Below the pieces are notes generated by a model, which searched no databases, had not been told where the DNA came from, and saw only the letters and a list, made by a program, of their open reading frames with translations. The position numbers were made by a program, and so were the translations under genes. A DNA stretch of 30,174 nucleotides from a virus: IMG/VR virus record IMGVR_UViG_3300047494_000029, positions 1-30,174 of that record; one strand, written 5' to 3'. This document shows positions 23,641 to 29,904 of the stretch, piece after piece. Each line of letters begins with the position of its first letter. Within the stretch, counting starts at the first letter, position 1.

Positions 23641-24892
23641 TGCGGTCGCCTCGATACTGCAGCTGGTAGCCCGCCCCGGTGCTGGTCCGCTTGATGACGT
23701 CGTAGACGCCGCGGTACTTCATCGAGGCCGCGCCGTCCGAGACGGCCGTGGTCTCGACGCCCTCCCATCGGCGCATCGAGCGGGCGCCGGCCAGATCGAG
23801 GATCGCGGCGTTGAGGCTGAGGCGTGAGACCAGCTTCGAGAGCCTGCCCTCGCGAGAGGTGGCGACGTCGCTCATCAGGTAGAGGTCGGGCCGGCCGAAG
23901 TTCGGCAAGGTGTAGGTCAGGACGCCGGCGAGGCGACGATCCAGCCATATCAGGAAGTTCCACATGCCCGGCGACGCAGCGATCGAGCGCTTCAGGAAGA
24001 TGCTGCGCACAAACATCGCGCGGGCGCCATCGATCTCGGTGACCTCGACCTTCGAGGCCTTCGTCGCCTTAAGCGGTTCCGCGCGCTCGAAGGGGAACGC
24101 CTTCATGGGACGGCGGCCGACCCGCAAAGCGGACTTGGCGTCGGAGGCATAGACCCGATAGCGCTTCTCGCTCGGCATGATGCAGAGCGCCGCCGGCTTC
24201 ATGCCGTCGATCTCGACGTCGGTCACCAGGATGAATTGAGCGCGCTGCTCGGCTAGGCCTCGCACGGTGGCGACGATCAGGTCTGGGGTGATCTTTTCGA
24301 AGGCCGGAGCCGCCCAGGTGACGTTCTCAGCGAGGCGCTTCACCGCCGGCGCTCGCCCCTTGGCGCCGACGAAGGGAGGAAAGGCGAGGATGGGCCGGTC
24401 CAGGTCGATGGCCGCCCGGAGCTGGGTTGTCCAGTCGGAGGCGAGGAATCCGGACAGCAGCGGGAGATGAGGGAACGCCGAAGCGATGTGGGCCTCGAAC
24501 GCATCCAGGCGGGCCGCCAGGTCGCAGCTCAGCGCCGCCCGCATTCCGCGCTTGTAGGCGCTATCGCTCCCGCCGAGGAAGCCAGCATATTCCAGGCCGA
24601 AGTGAAGAGCCGCCAGACGTCGGCGAGGCTCCGGGCCCGCCGCCACCTCGAGGAACGCCAGCGGGCCCGTGAACTGGAACGCCAGGGCGCGCCCGGCCAG
24701 ATACTCCCCGGTCGCGCAGGACAACAACGAGACATCGTTGCCCCAGAGATCGGCCGTCGGCAGCGCCTGCCCGATCAATCGCTCGAGCTTGAACGCGCCC
24801 GAGCAAGCCACCCTCCACTCATCTCCCCCAATCCGAGAAATGAGCGGGAAGACTTGCTCGACTATTGGCTTTGCAAGTGTACCTAGAGACAT
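23555..24892 (-). CDS. Putative DNA-modification protein: methyltransferase-like N-terminus, Mom-like C-terminus
   Basis: The ATG at 24892 gives 445 residues; a TTG at 24904 is also possible. Residues 28-39 (VACSGAFKLERL), 51-62 (GNDVSLLSCATG) and FPPF (171-174) resemble motif I, acidic motif and DPPY-type motif of adenine methyltransferases, as in the family annotated as putative antirestriction adenine methyltransferase. The C-terminal part has LYLMSDVATS, RLSKLVSRLSL and SMKYRG (390-395), which I associate with Mu Mom-like GNAT proteins acting on adenine in DNA. The resemblance is from memory. It would protect phage DNA against restriction. It heads the late block and lies divergent from the plus-strand module. 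Confidence 0.6.
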   Translation of the reverse strand: MSLGTLAKPIVEQVFPLISRIGGDEWRVACSGAFKLERLIGQALPTADLWGNDVSLLSCATGEYLAGRALAFQFTGPLAFLEVAAGPEPRRRLAALHFGLEYAGFLGGSDSAYKRGMRAALSCDLAARLDAFEAHIASAFPHLPLLSGFLASDWTTQLRAAIDLDRPILAFPPFVGAKGRAPAVKRLAENVTWAAPAFEKITPDLIVATVRGLAEQRAQFILVTDVEIDGMKPAALCIMPSEKRYRVYASDAKSALRVGRRPMKAFPFERAEPLKATKASKVEVTEIDGARAMFVRSIFLKRSIAASPGMWNFLIWLDRRLAGVLTYTLPNFGRPDLYLMSDVATSREGRLSKLVSRLSLNAAILDLAGARSMRRWEGVETTAVSDGAASMKYRGVYDVIKRTSTGAGYQLQYRGDRIDETFDAALRWWLQQRDGGAGNRGGRGR

Positions 24893-24898
24893 AACCTC

Positions 24899-24926
24899 TT
24901 GCAAAATAAGAAGAGAGTGCTATGTT
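24899..24926 (+). promoter_or_regulatory. Promoter-like sequence for the plus-strand module
   Basis: TTGCAA (24899-24904) and TATGTT (24921-24926) are separated by 16 bp. Transcription would reach the ATG at 24962 after a short leader. The same -10 and spacer recur at 27068-27095. The region is the only gap between the divergent blocks, so a late-block promoter for the minus strand probably also lies within 24893-24961, though none is clear. Confidence 0.45.
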
Positions 24927-24961
24927 TACAATGTCTTAAACCCGCAACCTAGGAAACGACC

Positions 24962-25330
24962 ATGAAGACCGCATCTTGGTTTACTTACAAAGGCCTCGGC
25001 AGAATCGGCATCTCACAAGGAACGCCACGTTTCGCTCCGGCCGGTTACCGCAAGTTTATTACCCTCGCGCCCGACCGCGCCTGGATGCACGAACCCCTCG
25101 ACGTCTACGAACCGCTTTACCGGGCCAAACTGGCGGCGCTCGATCCTCGGAAGACCTGGGACGAACTCCATAAACTGGCCGGGGACGCCGAGCCGGTCCT
25201 GCTCTGTTTTGAGAAGCCACCCTTCATCGGGGCGAACTTCTGTCATCGCCGCATGGTGGCCAGCTGGTTTACCGACACCCTCGGCCACCACGTCCCCGAA
25301 TTCGACGCCTCGGCGGCCCTCGCGGCCTAG
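24962..25330 (+). CDS. DUF488-like protein
   Basis: This 122-residue protein has the DUF488 pattern: ISQGTPRFAPAGYRKFITLAPDRAWM, YEPLYRAKLAALDPRKTWDELHKLAG, VLLCFEKPPF and FCHRRMVASWFTDTLGHHVPE. The Cys-His-Arg cluster at the end is conserved in the family. The function of DUF488 is not established; members occur on mobile elements. AGGA lies seven bases before the ATG. It is the first gene of the plus-strand module and is followed by a long inverted repeat. Confidence 0.78.
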   Translation: MKTASWFTYKGLGRIGISQGTPRFAPAGYRKFITLAPDRAWMHEPLDVYEPLYRAKLAALDPRKTWDELHKLAGDAEPVLLCFEKPPFIGANFCHRRMVASWFTDTLGHHVPEFDASAALAA

Positions 25331-25341
25331 GAGTTATTCGA

Positions 25342-25381
25342 GTATTGGCGGGCTTTTCTTGTTTACAGAGCCCGCCAATAC
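25342..25381 (+). repeat. 13-bp inverted repeat with a promoter -35 in its loop
   Basis: The arms 25342-25354 and 25369-25381 are perfectly complementary over 13 bp (GTATTGGCGGGCT / AGCCCGCCAATAC), with a 14-nt loop. It begins 11 bp after the DUF488 gene's stop, so it may terminate that transcript, although no T-run follows the second arm. The TTTACA -35-like box lies in the loop, so folding or binding could influence the next promoter. Confidence 0.55.
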
Positions 25382-25399
25382 GCTAACTTAACTAAGTTA
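25362..25399 (+). promoter_or_regulatory. Promoter with overlapping operator-like palindrome
   Basis: TTTACA (25362-25367) and TAACTT (25384-25389) have a 16-bp spacer. A perfect 7-bp inverted repeat, TAACTTA-AC-TAAGTTA (25384-25399), covers the -10 box. A repressor binding there would block transcription of the LPD29-RadC genes. The small HTH protein at 26834-27031 is a candidate binder by proximity only. Confidence 0.45.
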
Positions 25400-25402
25400 C
25401 TT

Positions 25403-25418
25403 AGCCCCATCGGGGCGC
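25403..25418 (+). promoter_or_regulatory. Leader hairpin element, copy 1
   Basis: AGCCCCATCGGGGCGC forms a 5-bp GCCCC/GGGGC stem with a three-base loop. It lies in the leader of the LPD29-like gene, exactly 18 nt before its ATG. An identical 16-nt copy with identical spacing lies at 27105-27120. Confidence 0.6.
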
Positions 25419-25436
25419 CCAGCCAAGGAACAAGAC

Positions 25437-25829
25437 ATGGCCTACATCAATCAGCAGAAGAAATCGGAAATCGTCGCGGCGGCCAAGGCGGCCCTGCCAA
25501 AGGACTGGACCGTCAGCTTCAGCATCTCGCACCACTCTACCCTCGTCGCCACCATCACCAAGGCTCCGGCCTCGGTTCTCGACGACTACAAGGCCCCGGA
25601 GGCGGGCTACAGCCGCCCCTACGTCAACCACCACCATCTCGCCAACTGCTGGTCCGGCGAGGCGTTCAAGGTTCTCGACGCCCTCCGTGGCGTCATGATG
25701 ATCGGCAACCACGACCGCAGCGACAGCCAGTCCGACTACTTCGATGTCGGCTGGTATGTCGAAATCCAGTTCGGCAAGCGGAACAAGCCCTGCGTCTTCA
25801 CCGCTTCGGCCGAAGAGGTGGCGGCGTGA
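25437..25829 (+). CDS. LPD29-like protein
   Basis: This 130-residue protein begins AYINQQKKSEIVAAAKAALPKDWTVSFSISHHSTLVATI and ends with MMIGNHDRSDSQSDYFDVGWYVEIQFGKRNKPCVF. This matches the LPD29 domain found on plasmids, phages and large polyvalent proteins. The GNHDxSDxQxDYFDVGWY block is the clearest part. Its molecular function is unknown. AAGGA lies seven bases before the start. Its stop overlaps the radC-like start (ATGA-type overlap). Confidence 0.82.
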   Translation: MAYINQQKKSEIVAAAKAALPKDWTVSFSISHHSTLVATITKAPASVLDDYKAPEAGYSRPYVNHHHLANCWSGEAFKVLDALRGVMMIGNHDRSDSQSDYFDVGWYVEIQFGKRNKPCVFTASAEEVAA

Positions 25830-26473
25830 CCCAGCGCGACCTCTTCGTTTCCGAACCCATCGCCGCAGTAGAGCCGATCTTCGGCGGCGACGTCGAGGGC
25901 CACGATTTCCGCGTCCTCGCCGACCTCGTGGGCTCCGGCGCGGCTCGGACCCTGCTCGCCCGCTTCGGCAACCTCGCCGACGCCGCCTCGGCCGATCCGG
26001 TGGCCGTGGAACGGGAGGTCGGCGCCACGGCCGCGAAAACGCTTCGGGCGGTGCAGCGCGCTGCCTACGCCATGGCGGGGTCTCGGGTAAATCGTCGGCA
26101 ACTCCTGACGACGTGGGGCGCCCTGACCGAATACCTGATGACGACCCTGGCGGGTCTGCCGCGCGAGCAATTCCGGGTCCTGTTCCTCGACAAGAAAAAC
26201 CAGCTCATCGCCGACGAACTCATGGGCATCGGCACGGTGGACCATGCTCCGGCTTATCCGCGCGAGGTCATCCGTCGAGCCCTCGAGCTCAACGCCTCAG
26301 CCATCTTCCTGACCCACAATCACCCGAGCGGCGATCCGGCGCCGTCGCCCGGTGATGTCTCCATGACGCGCCAGATGAAGGACGCCTGTAAGGCCGTGGG
26401 CCTGACACTCCACGATCACGTCGTCGTCAGCCGCGCGGGCTGTGCCAGCCTCCAAGCGCTGGGGCTAATCTGA
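25826..26473 (+). CDS. radC: RadC/JAB-family protein
   Basis: This 215-residue protein has the full RadC domain: an N-terminal helix-hairpin-helix-like region and a C-terminal JAMM metalloprotease-like domain with FLTHNHPSGDP. His164, His166, Ser174 and Asp177 fit the HxH-x7-S-x2-D zinc motif, so the site is intact. GHDFRVLADLVGSGAARTLLARFG is the N-terminal part, and the family's V(V/I)SRAG-type end is present. RadC-like genes are common on phages and plasmids; the in vivo role is unsettled. It is overlapped at its end by a small ORF. Confidence 0.92.
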   Translation: MTQRDLFVSEPIAAVEPIFGGDVEGHDFRVLADLVGSGAARTLLARFGNLADAASADPVAVEREVGATAAKTLRAVQRAAYAMAGSRVNRRQLLTTWGALTEYLMTTLAGLPREQFRVLFLDKKNQLIADELMGIGTVDHAPAYPREVIRRALELNASAIFLTHNHPSGDPAPSPGDVSMTRQMKDACKAVGLTLHDHVVVSRAGCASLQALGLI

Positions 26474-26616
26474 TGCCGGCCGCCCTGAAACGAGCCGCCC
26501 CGCCGGACACCGCTCAGCTACGCGCCTGGCTCGAATACGTCGCGCAGACCGCGATCGACTGGCTGGACGAACTCGACGCCCCGACCATGGACCTAGAAGA
26601 GGAAATCGCAGGATGA
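26473..26616 (+). CDS. Small hypothetical protein (47 aa)
   Basis: The ATG at 26473 shares its A with the radC stop codon, and its own TGA overlaps the next ATG (26613). The 47-residue product is PAALKRAAPPDTAQLRA followed by a helix with Trp-Leu-Glu-Tyr and an acidic C-terminus. Coupled overlaps on both ends and G/C-rich third positions support it as real. No family is recognised. Confidence 0.6.
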   Translation: MPAALKRAAPPDTAQLRAWLEYVAQTAIDWLDELDAPTMDLEEEIAG

Positions 26617-26837
26617 AGGTCTACAGCAATACCTACCAGCGGGCGGCCGTCGCTGCCTATGGCTCCGATCCGATCACGGCTCACAAGGGCGACACCCTGG
26701 CGCTCTTCGTCTTCCGCGAGATGTCCGACGTGGAGTCGGCCGACGAAGCGGTGGCCAGGATGGAGACGGCGATCGAAGACCTGACCCGGTCGCGGGATGC
26801 CCTCGTGCGCCTCGCGCATGATATAGGTCCGCCATGA
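26613..26837 (+). CDS. Hypothetical protein (74 aa)
   Basis: This ORF overlaps the preceding and following genes by ATGA. The 74-residue product starts MKVYSNTYQRAAVAAYGSDP, continues with a hydrophobic DTLALFVFREM strand, then ends in an acidic helix (SADEAVARMETAIEDLTRSRDALVRLAH). A short alpha/beta protein is likely, with unknown function. Confidence 0.65.
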   Translation: MKVYSNTYQRAAVAAYGSDPITAHKGDTLALFVFREMSDVESADEAVARMETAIEDLTRSRDALVRLAHDIGPP

Positions 26838-27031
26838 CAGCCGACGAACTCGCCGCCGCCCGCCGACAGCTGGGCTGGAGCATCTATGAACTGGCCGACG
26901 CCCTACAGCTCAGCGGGACCCGGGAACAGGCCGGAAAACGCGTCCGCGAAATGGAGAACGGAGCCAGAGAGATTTCGGGTCCGGTCGCCGTAGCTGTCGA
27001 GGCCTTCATTGCCGGTTACAGGCCGAAGTAA
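26834..27031 (+). CDS. Small XRE-like helix-turn-helix protein
   Basis: This 65-residue protein reads ELAAARRQLGWSIYELADALQLSGTREQAGKRVREMENGAREISGPVAVAVEAF. This fits an XRE/Cro-type HTH: a first helix, a G-W-S-x-x-E-L-A-x-x-L turn, and a recognition helix ending in MENG-R-x-ISGP. It may regulate this module; the palindrome at 25384-25399 and the promoters nearby are possible targets. It ends the overlapping run. Confidence 0.72.
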   Translation: MTADELAAARRQLGWSIYELADALQLSGTREQAGKRVREMENGAREISGPVAVAVEAFIAGYRPK

Positions 27032-27067
27032 ACCCGAGTAAATCTCCCCCGTAGGCGCATTTTCTAC

Positions 27068-27095
27068 TTGTCAGAGTGCGCCAGCTTGCTATGTT
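27068..27095 (+). promoter_or_regulatory. Promoter-like sequence upstream of the ParB operon
   Basis: TTGTCA (27068-27073) and TATGTT (27090-27095) are 16 bp apart, matching the architecture at 24899-24926, including the shared sequence GC-TATGTTTA. It would drive the gene at 27139, ParB and the last ORF. The leader contains the hairpin at 27105-27120. Confidence 0.5.
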
Positions 27096-27104
27096 TAATT
27101 CATC

Positions 27105-27120
27105 AGCCCCATCGGGGCGC
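27105..27120 (+). promoter_or_regulatory. Leader hairpin element, copy 2
   Basis: The sequence AGCCCCATCGGGGCGC is identical to 25403-25418 and again ends 18 nt before an ATG (27139). The 5-bp GC stem may help mRNA stability or be bound by a regulator. Confidence 0.6.
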
Positions 27121-27138
27121 TCTTCGGAGATTAGGCCA

Positions 27139-27522
27139 ATGGCCAGAACCCGCCGCTCTTACGACGCCCGCACCGGCCGCGACAGCCGGTCAGCCTCCAT
27201 CCTCGCCGCCGCCTTCTGCGCCAAGCCCGAACCTCGGGTCTATGACCTCGACGGAAACTGGCTCCGGGTCTGGAAGAAGGACGAGCTGCAGCGCTGGACG
27301 CACGACCAGGTCGCCTCGGCCCTTGGCGGCAAACGCGCCTTTGAGCGGGTCGAACTCAACGAAACCATCCCCCCGACCGCGGTGAAGCATGCCCTAACCA
27401 AGGGCTGGTTGTGGGCCGACGCTTCCGACCTGCTTTGGGTCACGGAAGCCGGCGCCACGGAATTGAAGTTGCCCCGCAAGGTCGGCGGCGTCACCATCCG
27501 CTTCCTGAAGAAGGCGGCATGA
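27139..27522 (+). CDS. Hypothetical protein upstream of ParB
   Basis: The start is the ATG at 27139 with GGAG nine bases upstream; an ATG at 27091 is inside the promoter. The 127-residue product has a basic N-terminus (ARTRRSYDARTGRDSRSA), a DLDGNWLRVWKKDELQRWTHDQV segment, and a C-terminal TAVKHALTKGWLWADASDLLWVTEAGATELKLPR part resembling a winged-helix domain. A DNA-binding function is possible but not shown. Its TGA overlaps the ParB ATG. Confidence 0.65.
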   Translation: MARTRRSYDARTGRDSRSASILAAAFCAKPEPRVYDLDGNWLRVWKKDELQRWTHDQVASALGGKRAFERVELNETIPPTAVKHALTKGWLWADASDLLWVTEAGATELKLPRKVGGVTIRFLKKAA

Positions 27523-28376
27523 CCATGGTCGACGTCCTTCCCCTCGACCAGATCGATCCGAACCCAGATCAACCCCGCAAGGAGTTCGACGAGGCCGCGC
27601 TGCGCGAGCTGGCCGACAGCATCATCGCCGAAGGCCTGATGCAGCCGATCACCGTCACGCCCCGCCGAGGCCGCTACATGATCGTCGCCGGCGAACGGCG
27701 CTGGCGGGCTCACAAGCTCGCGGGTCTGGCCACCATCCGGGCCCAGGTGCAGGAACTCGACGACGCGGCCGTGATGGTTCAGGCGCTGATCGAGAACGCG
27801 GTCAGGCGCGACGTCAATCCGCTGGAAGAGGCGGTCGCCTATCAGCGGTGCCTGGACTTGGGCGTCACCACGGAGGACCTCGCCCGACGTCTCGGCATCC
27901 GGCAGGTCTGGCGGATCGACGAGCGGCTCTGTCTGCTGCGGCTTCGGCCGGAGTACCAGGACCTGCTACGGAAGCGGCAGATCGGCAACTCGGAGGCCTA
28001 TGAGTTGGCCCAACTGTCGCCATCCGGGCAAGACCGGCTCTTCGCCCGTATCCGAGCCGGCGAGTGCCGAACGTTCAACGAGCTTCGCGCCGCCAGCCTC
28101 GAAATCAGGGAGAGCGAGCGGGTGGTGGATATGTTCGCCCAGGACGCCGACAAGCTGACCGAGTCGGAACGCCGCGCCGCCCGATCGCTGGAGAGCCGTT
28201 TCGCCCAGGTGGTGAAGCTGTTGCGGGCCTCGACGGTCAACAACGAGGTTGTCGCGATCCGGAAGGTCAACCCGGACCGGGCCGGCCATCTCGCCGTCTT
28301 GGCCCATGAGATGCGGGCCGAGCTGGCGAGGATCGAGCGGGCGCTGGCGACCGCGGCTCTTGCGGAGGCGGCGTGA
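27519..28376 (+). CDS. ParB/RepB-like partition protein
   Basis: The start is the ATG overlapping the previous stop (27519), giving 285 residues; a reading from 27411 goes through another gene. It has LPLDQIDPNPDQPRKEFDEAALRELADSI, the QPITVTPRRGRYMIVAGERRWRAHKLAG box (GERR at residues 58-61), IENAVRRDVNPLEEAVAYQRCLD, and an HTH-like GVTTEDLARRLGIRQVWRIDERLCLLRL. These are the standard N-terminal and HTH motifs of chromosomal and plasmid ParB proteins. No ParA lies nearby. Possible roles are DNA binding, phage-plasmid maintenance or regulation. Confidence 0.88.
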   Translation: MTMVDVLPLDQIDPNPDQPRKEFDEAALRELADSIIAEGLMQPITVTPRRGRYMIVAGERRWRAHKLAGLATIRAQVQELDDAAVMVQALIENAVRRDVNPLEEAVAYQRCLDLGVTTEDLARRLGIRQVWRIDERLCLLRLRPEYQDLLRKRQIGNSEAYELAQLSPSGQDRLFARIRAGECRTFNELRAASLEIRESERVVDMFAQDADKLTESERRAARSLESRFAQVVKLLRASTVNNEVVAIRKVNPDRAGHLAVLAHEMRAELARIERALATAALAEAA

Positions 28377-28780
28377 TGAGCCCTCAGACGGAACACTGGC
28401 GTGAGGCCAAACCTCACGAGTGGGACGCCGAAGCCTATGCCGAGGGGGCGATCGCCAGGATCCAAGGTGGTCGCAACCCCTACCCCTTCGTCAGTCCGAG
28501 CGGCTCCTGCTGGCAGGCGGGTTGGAACGATCAGGACGAAACCATCGAATTCCACCGCGCCGCGACCGAGCGGGCCAGGTCCGGTAGCGTCGGGCTCGAG
28601 CGCGTCCTGCTCGCCAATGGCGCCGCCGAGCAGGCCCTTGTTCCAGGCGTCGAGGCGATCGAGCCGTCGGCTGCGATGATCGATCGGGAACGCCGTCGGC
28701 GCGAGGCCAAGCGCCGAGCGTCGGCAGACCTCGGCCCACTGTTCGACGAGACGGTCAAGGCGCAGGCCAGCCTGTTCTGA
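28376..28780 (+). CDS. Hypothetical protein downstream of ParB
   Basis: The ATG at 28376 shares one base with the ParB stop; a GTG one codon earlier is also possible. The 134-residue product has WREAKPHEWDAEAYAEGAIARIQGGRNPYPF and SGSCWQAGWNDQDETI, then a C-terminal charged helix (DRERRRREAKRRA). No family is recognised. It is the last gene of the plus-strand module and is followed after one base by a tRNA-like sequence on the other strand. Confidence 0.65.
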   Translation: MSPQTEHWREAKPHEWDAEAYAEGAIARIQGGRNPYPFVSPSGSCWQAGWNDQDETIEFHRAATERARSGSVGLERVLLANGAAEQALVPGVEAIEPSAAMIDRERRRREAKRRASADLGPLFDETVKAQASLF

Positions 28781-28781
28781 T

Positions 28782-28849
28782 TGGAGCGGGGGGCGGGAAT
28801 CGAACCCGCCAGGATCAAGAGGGTATCCCGACCCGTCGCCAGAACCCGC
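28782..28849 (-). other. tRNA-like remnant: intact T-arm and CCA end
   Basis: In minus sense, 28809-28793 is a perfect T-arm (GCGGG-TTCGATT-CCCGC). It is followed by CCCCCGC, T and CCA. A GCGGGTT at 28849-28843 pairs with only five bases of the acceptor strand. Between them only 33 bases remain, too short for normal D and anticodon arms, and no 7-nt anticodon loop forms. This looks like a tRNA 3' fragment, such as an attachment site, or a decayed tRNA gene. Not a functional canonical tRNA. Confidence 0.55.
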
Positions 28850-29077
28850 GTGGATGTTGCAGTGTGCGCGGGGGTTTCGCGCCAGCCCGGTCTCAACCCC
28901 GGTTTTTCGCAGCCTTTGAGGCGCCTGAGTTTGCGGGCTGCGGGAGTTTGCGACCCTATCGCGCGATTTAAGCTGGCGAGAACGGCGGAAATCGGCCGCA
29001 AAGATGGAACGCGGCGCGGTCCTGCGTCGTGTGTTTAAGCTCTGAGCTTTGATGGAGACGTGACCGGCCGCGTGTTT
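28850..29077. other. Non-coding region between plus module and tRNA
   Basis: No gene is supported here. There is a weak GGGGTT...AACCCC pairing at 28871-28900 followed by five T (28903-28907). This could be a poor terminator for the plus-strand genes. A perfect palindrome ATCGCGCGAT (28958-28967) and a short direct repeat GAGTTTGCG are present. No other structure was seen. Confidence 0.4.
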
Positions 29078-29154
29078 TGGGTGCGGGTGCCGGATTTGAA
29101 CCGGCGGCCTTCGGATTATGAGTCCGACGCGCTACCGAACTGCGCCAACCCGCG
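29078..29154 (-). tRNA. tRNA-Met (CAU), initiator-like acceptor end
   Basis: A full 77-nt cloverleaf with encoded CCA fits. The acceptor is CGCGGGT/ACCCGCA, so pair 1-72 is a C-A mismatch, the hallmark of bacterial initiator tRNA. D-arm is GCGC-AGTTCGGTA-GCGC, anticodon arm TCGGA-CTCATAA-TCCGA with CAU at 29120-29118, variable loop AGGCC, and T-arm GCCGG-TTCAAAT-CCGGC. Other features are elongator-like: A31-U39 ends the anticodon stem, and base 11-24 is C-G. The discriminator base is C73, unlike host initiators with A73. A modified or phage-adapted Met tRNA is likely; tRNA-Ile with CAU (lysidine) is less likely. Confidence 0.9.
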
Positions 29155-29253
29155 ATGATGGGGGACTACGGTGGGGCCGCTCGTGGGGCTCGGTCACCGC
29201 GTTATCGACGCATTGCGCCGCTTGGTGTTGGATGTCTGTGTTCGGCCGGGGCG

Positions 29254-29904
29254 TCAATGCGACATCGCATGGGTGGCCATGTGGCGCTTTGTCGCACGTT
29301 GGTAGGCTCCGGCCAGGTTCTCGCAGGCGACACGGAGGATCGCGCCCTGAGCGTCGGGCAGTCGCTCGCCGGTTACGCGCACAACGACCTCCCTCCAGTC
29401 TACGCCTCGGCCTTCGATGACCGCGGGTTCGCACAGAGCGACCAGGAGACGGGCGCTGGCGGGTCCGACGCGATCGAGCACGGCTTCGATCCGGGCGCCG
29501 GCGGCGAGACGGGCATCGGTCAAGCCGTCGGGCTTCGCGGTACCACCCACCCGTGAGCCGAGGTCGCCCCCGCTGCTGACGACGCGATGAAGGACCGCGA
29601 TGTCATCCTGAAACTTGCGGATCGCGTCATAGGCCCCGGCTCCGAGCTTACCGCGTGACTGAAAGAGGTCGAACACATCCTGGCGGCGGGCGCGGACGAT
29701 GCGGCCGGCGACGTCGTTCCGGACGGCGACATCGCCGTTGGCCGCCAGTCGCAACCGCTCCGCCTCGATCGGAGCGTCGGGCTGGGCTTCTTGGCGCGCC
29801 TCCTGTCGGCGCTTCACGATATCGGCGGGTGAAGTGGGGCGCTGACGCTGCTGATTGCGGCGCTGAGCCCGATTTCGCTGTTGGATCTTCGCGGCCTTAC
29901 TCAT
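29254..29904 (-). CDS. Hypothetical protein, DUF6456-like C-terminus possible
   Basis: This 216-residue protein has a very basic, Gln/Arg-rich N-terminus (AAKIQQRNRAQRRNQQRQR). Residues about 90-200 contain AYDAIRKFQDDIAVLH, then RIEAVLDRVGPASARLLVALCEPAVIEGRGVDWREV and GAILRVACENLAGAYQ. The last half vaguely resembles the alphaproteobacterial DUF6456 domain, which pairs with regulators. I am not sure of the family. It overlaps the CtrA-like gene by 4 bp (ATGA), so the two are probably co-expressed. A 99-bp gap separates it from the tRNA. Confidence 0.6.
   Translation of the reverse strand: MSKAAKIQQRNRAQRRNQQRQRPTSPADIVKRRQEARQEAQPDAPIEAERLRLAANGDVAVRNDVAGRIVRARRQDVFDLFQSRGKLGAGAYDAIRKFQDDIAVLHRVVSSGGDLGSRVGGTAKPDGLTDARLAAGARIEAVLDRVGPASARLLVALCEPAVIEGRGVDWREVVVRVTGERLPDAQGAILRVACENLAGAYQRATKRHMATHAMSH

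Noticed and set aside
27411-27518. N-terminal extension of ParB
   Set aside because: It overlaps the end of the preceding gene in another frame; the ATG overlapping that gene's stop codon begins exactly at the ParB family start.
28781-29038. 85-codon plus-strand ORF with TTG start
   Set aside because: It begins in the tRNA-like remnant and its product resembles the usual false translation of a tRNA-containing region (GIEPAR-type start). No ribosome site or coding bias.
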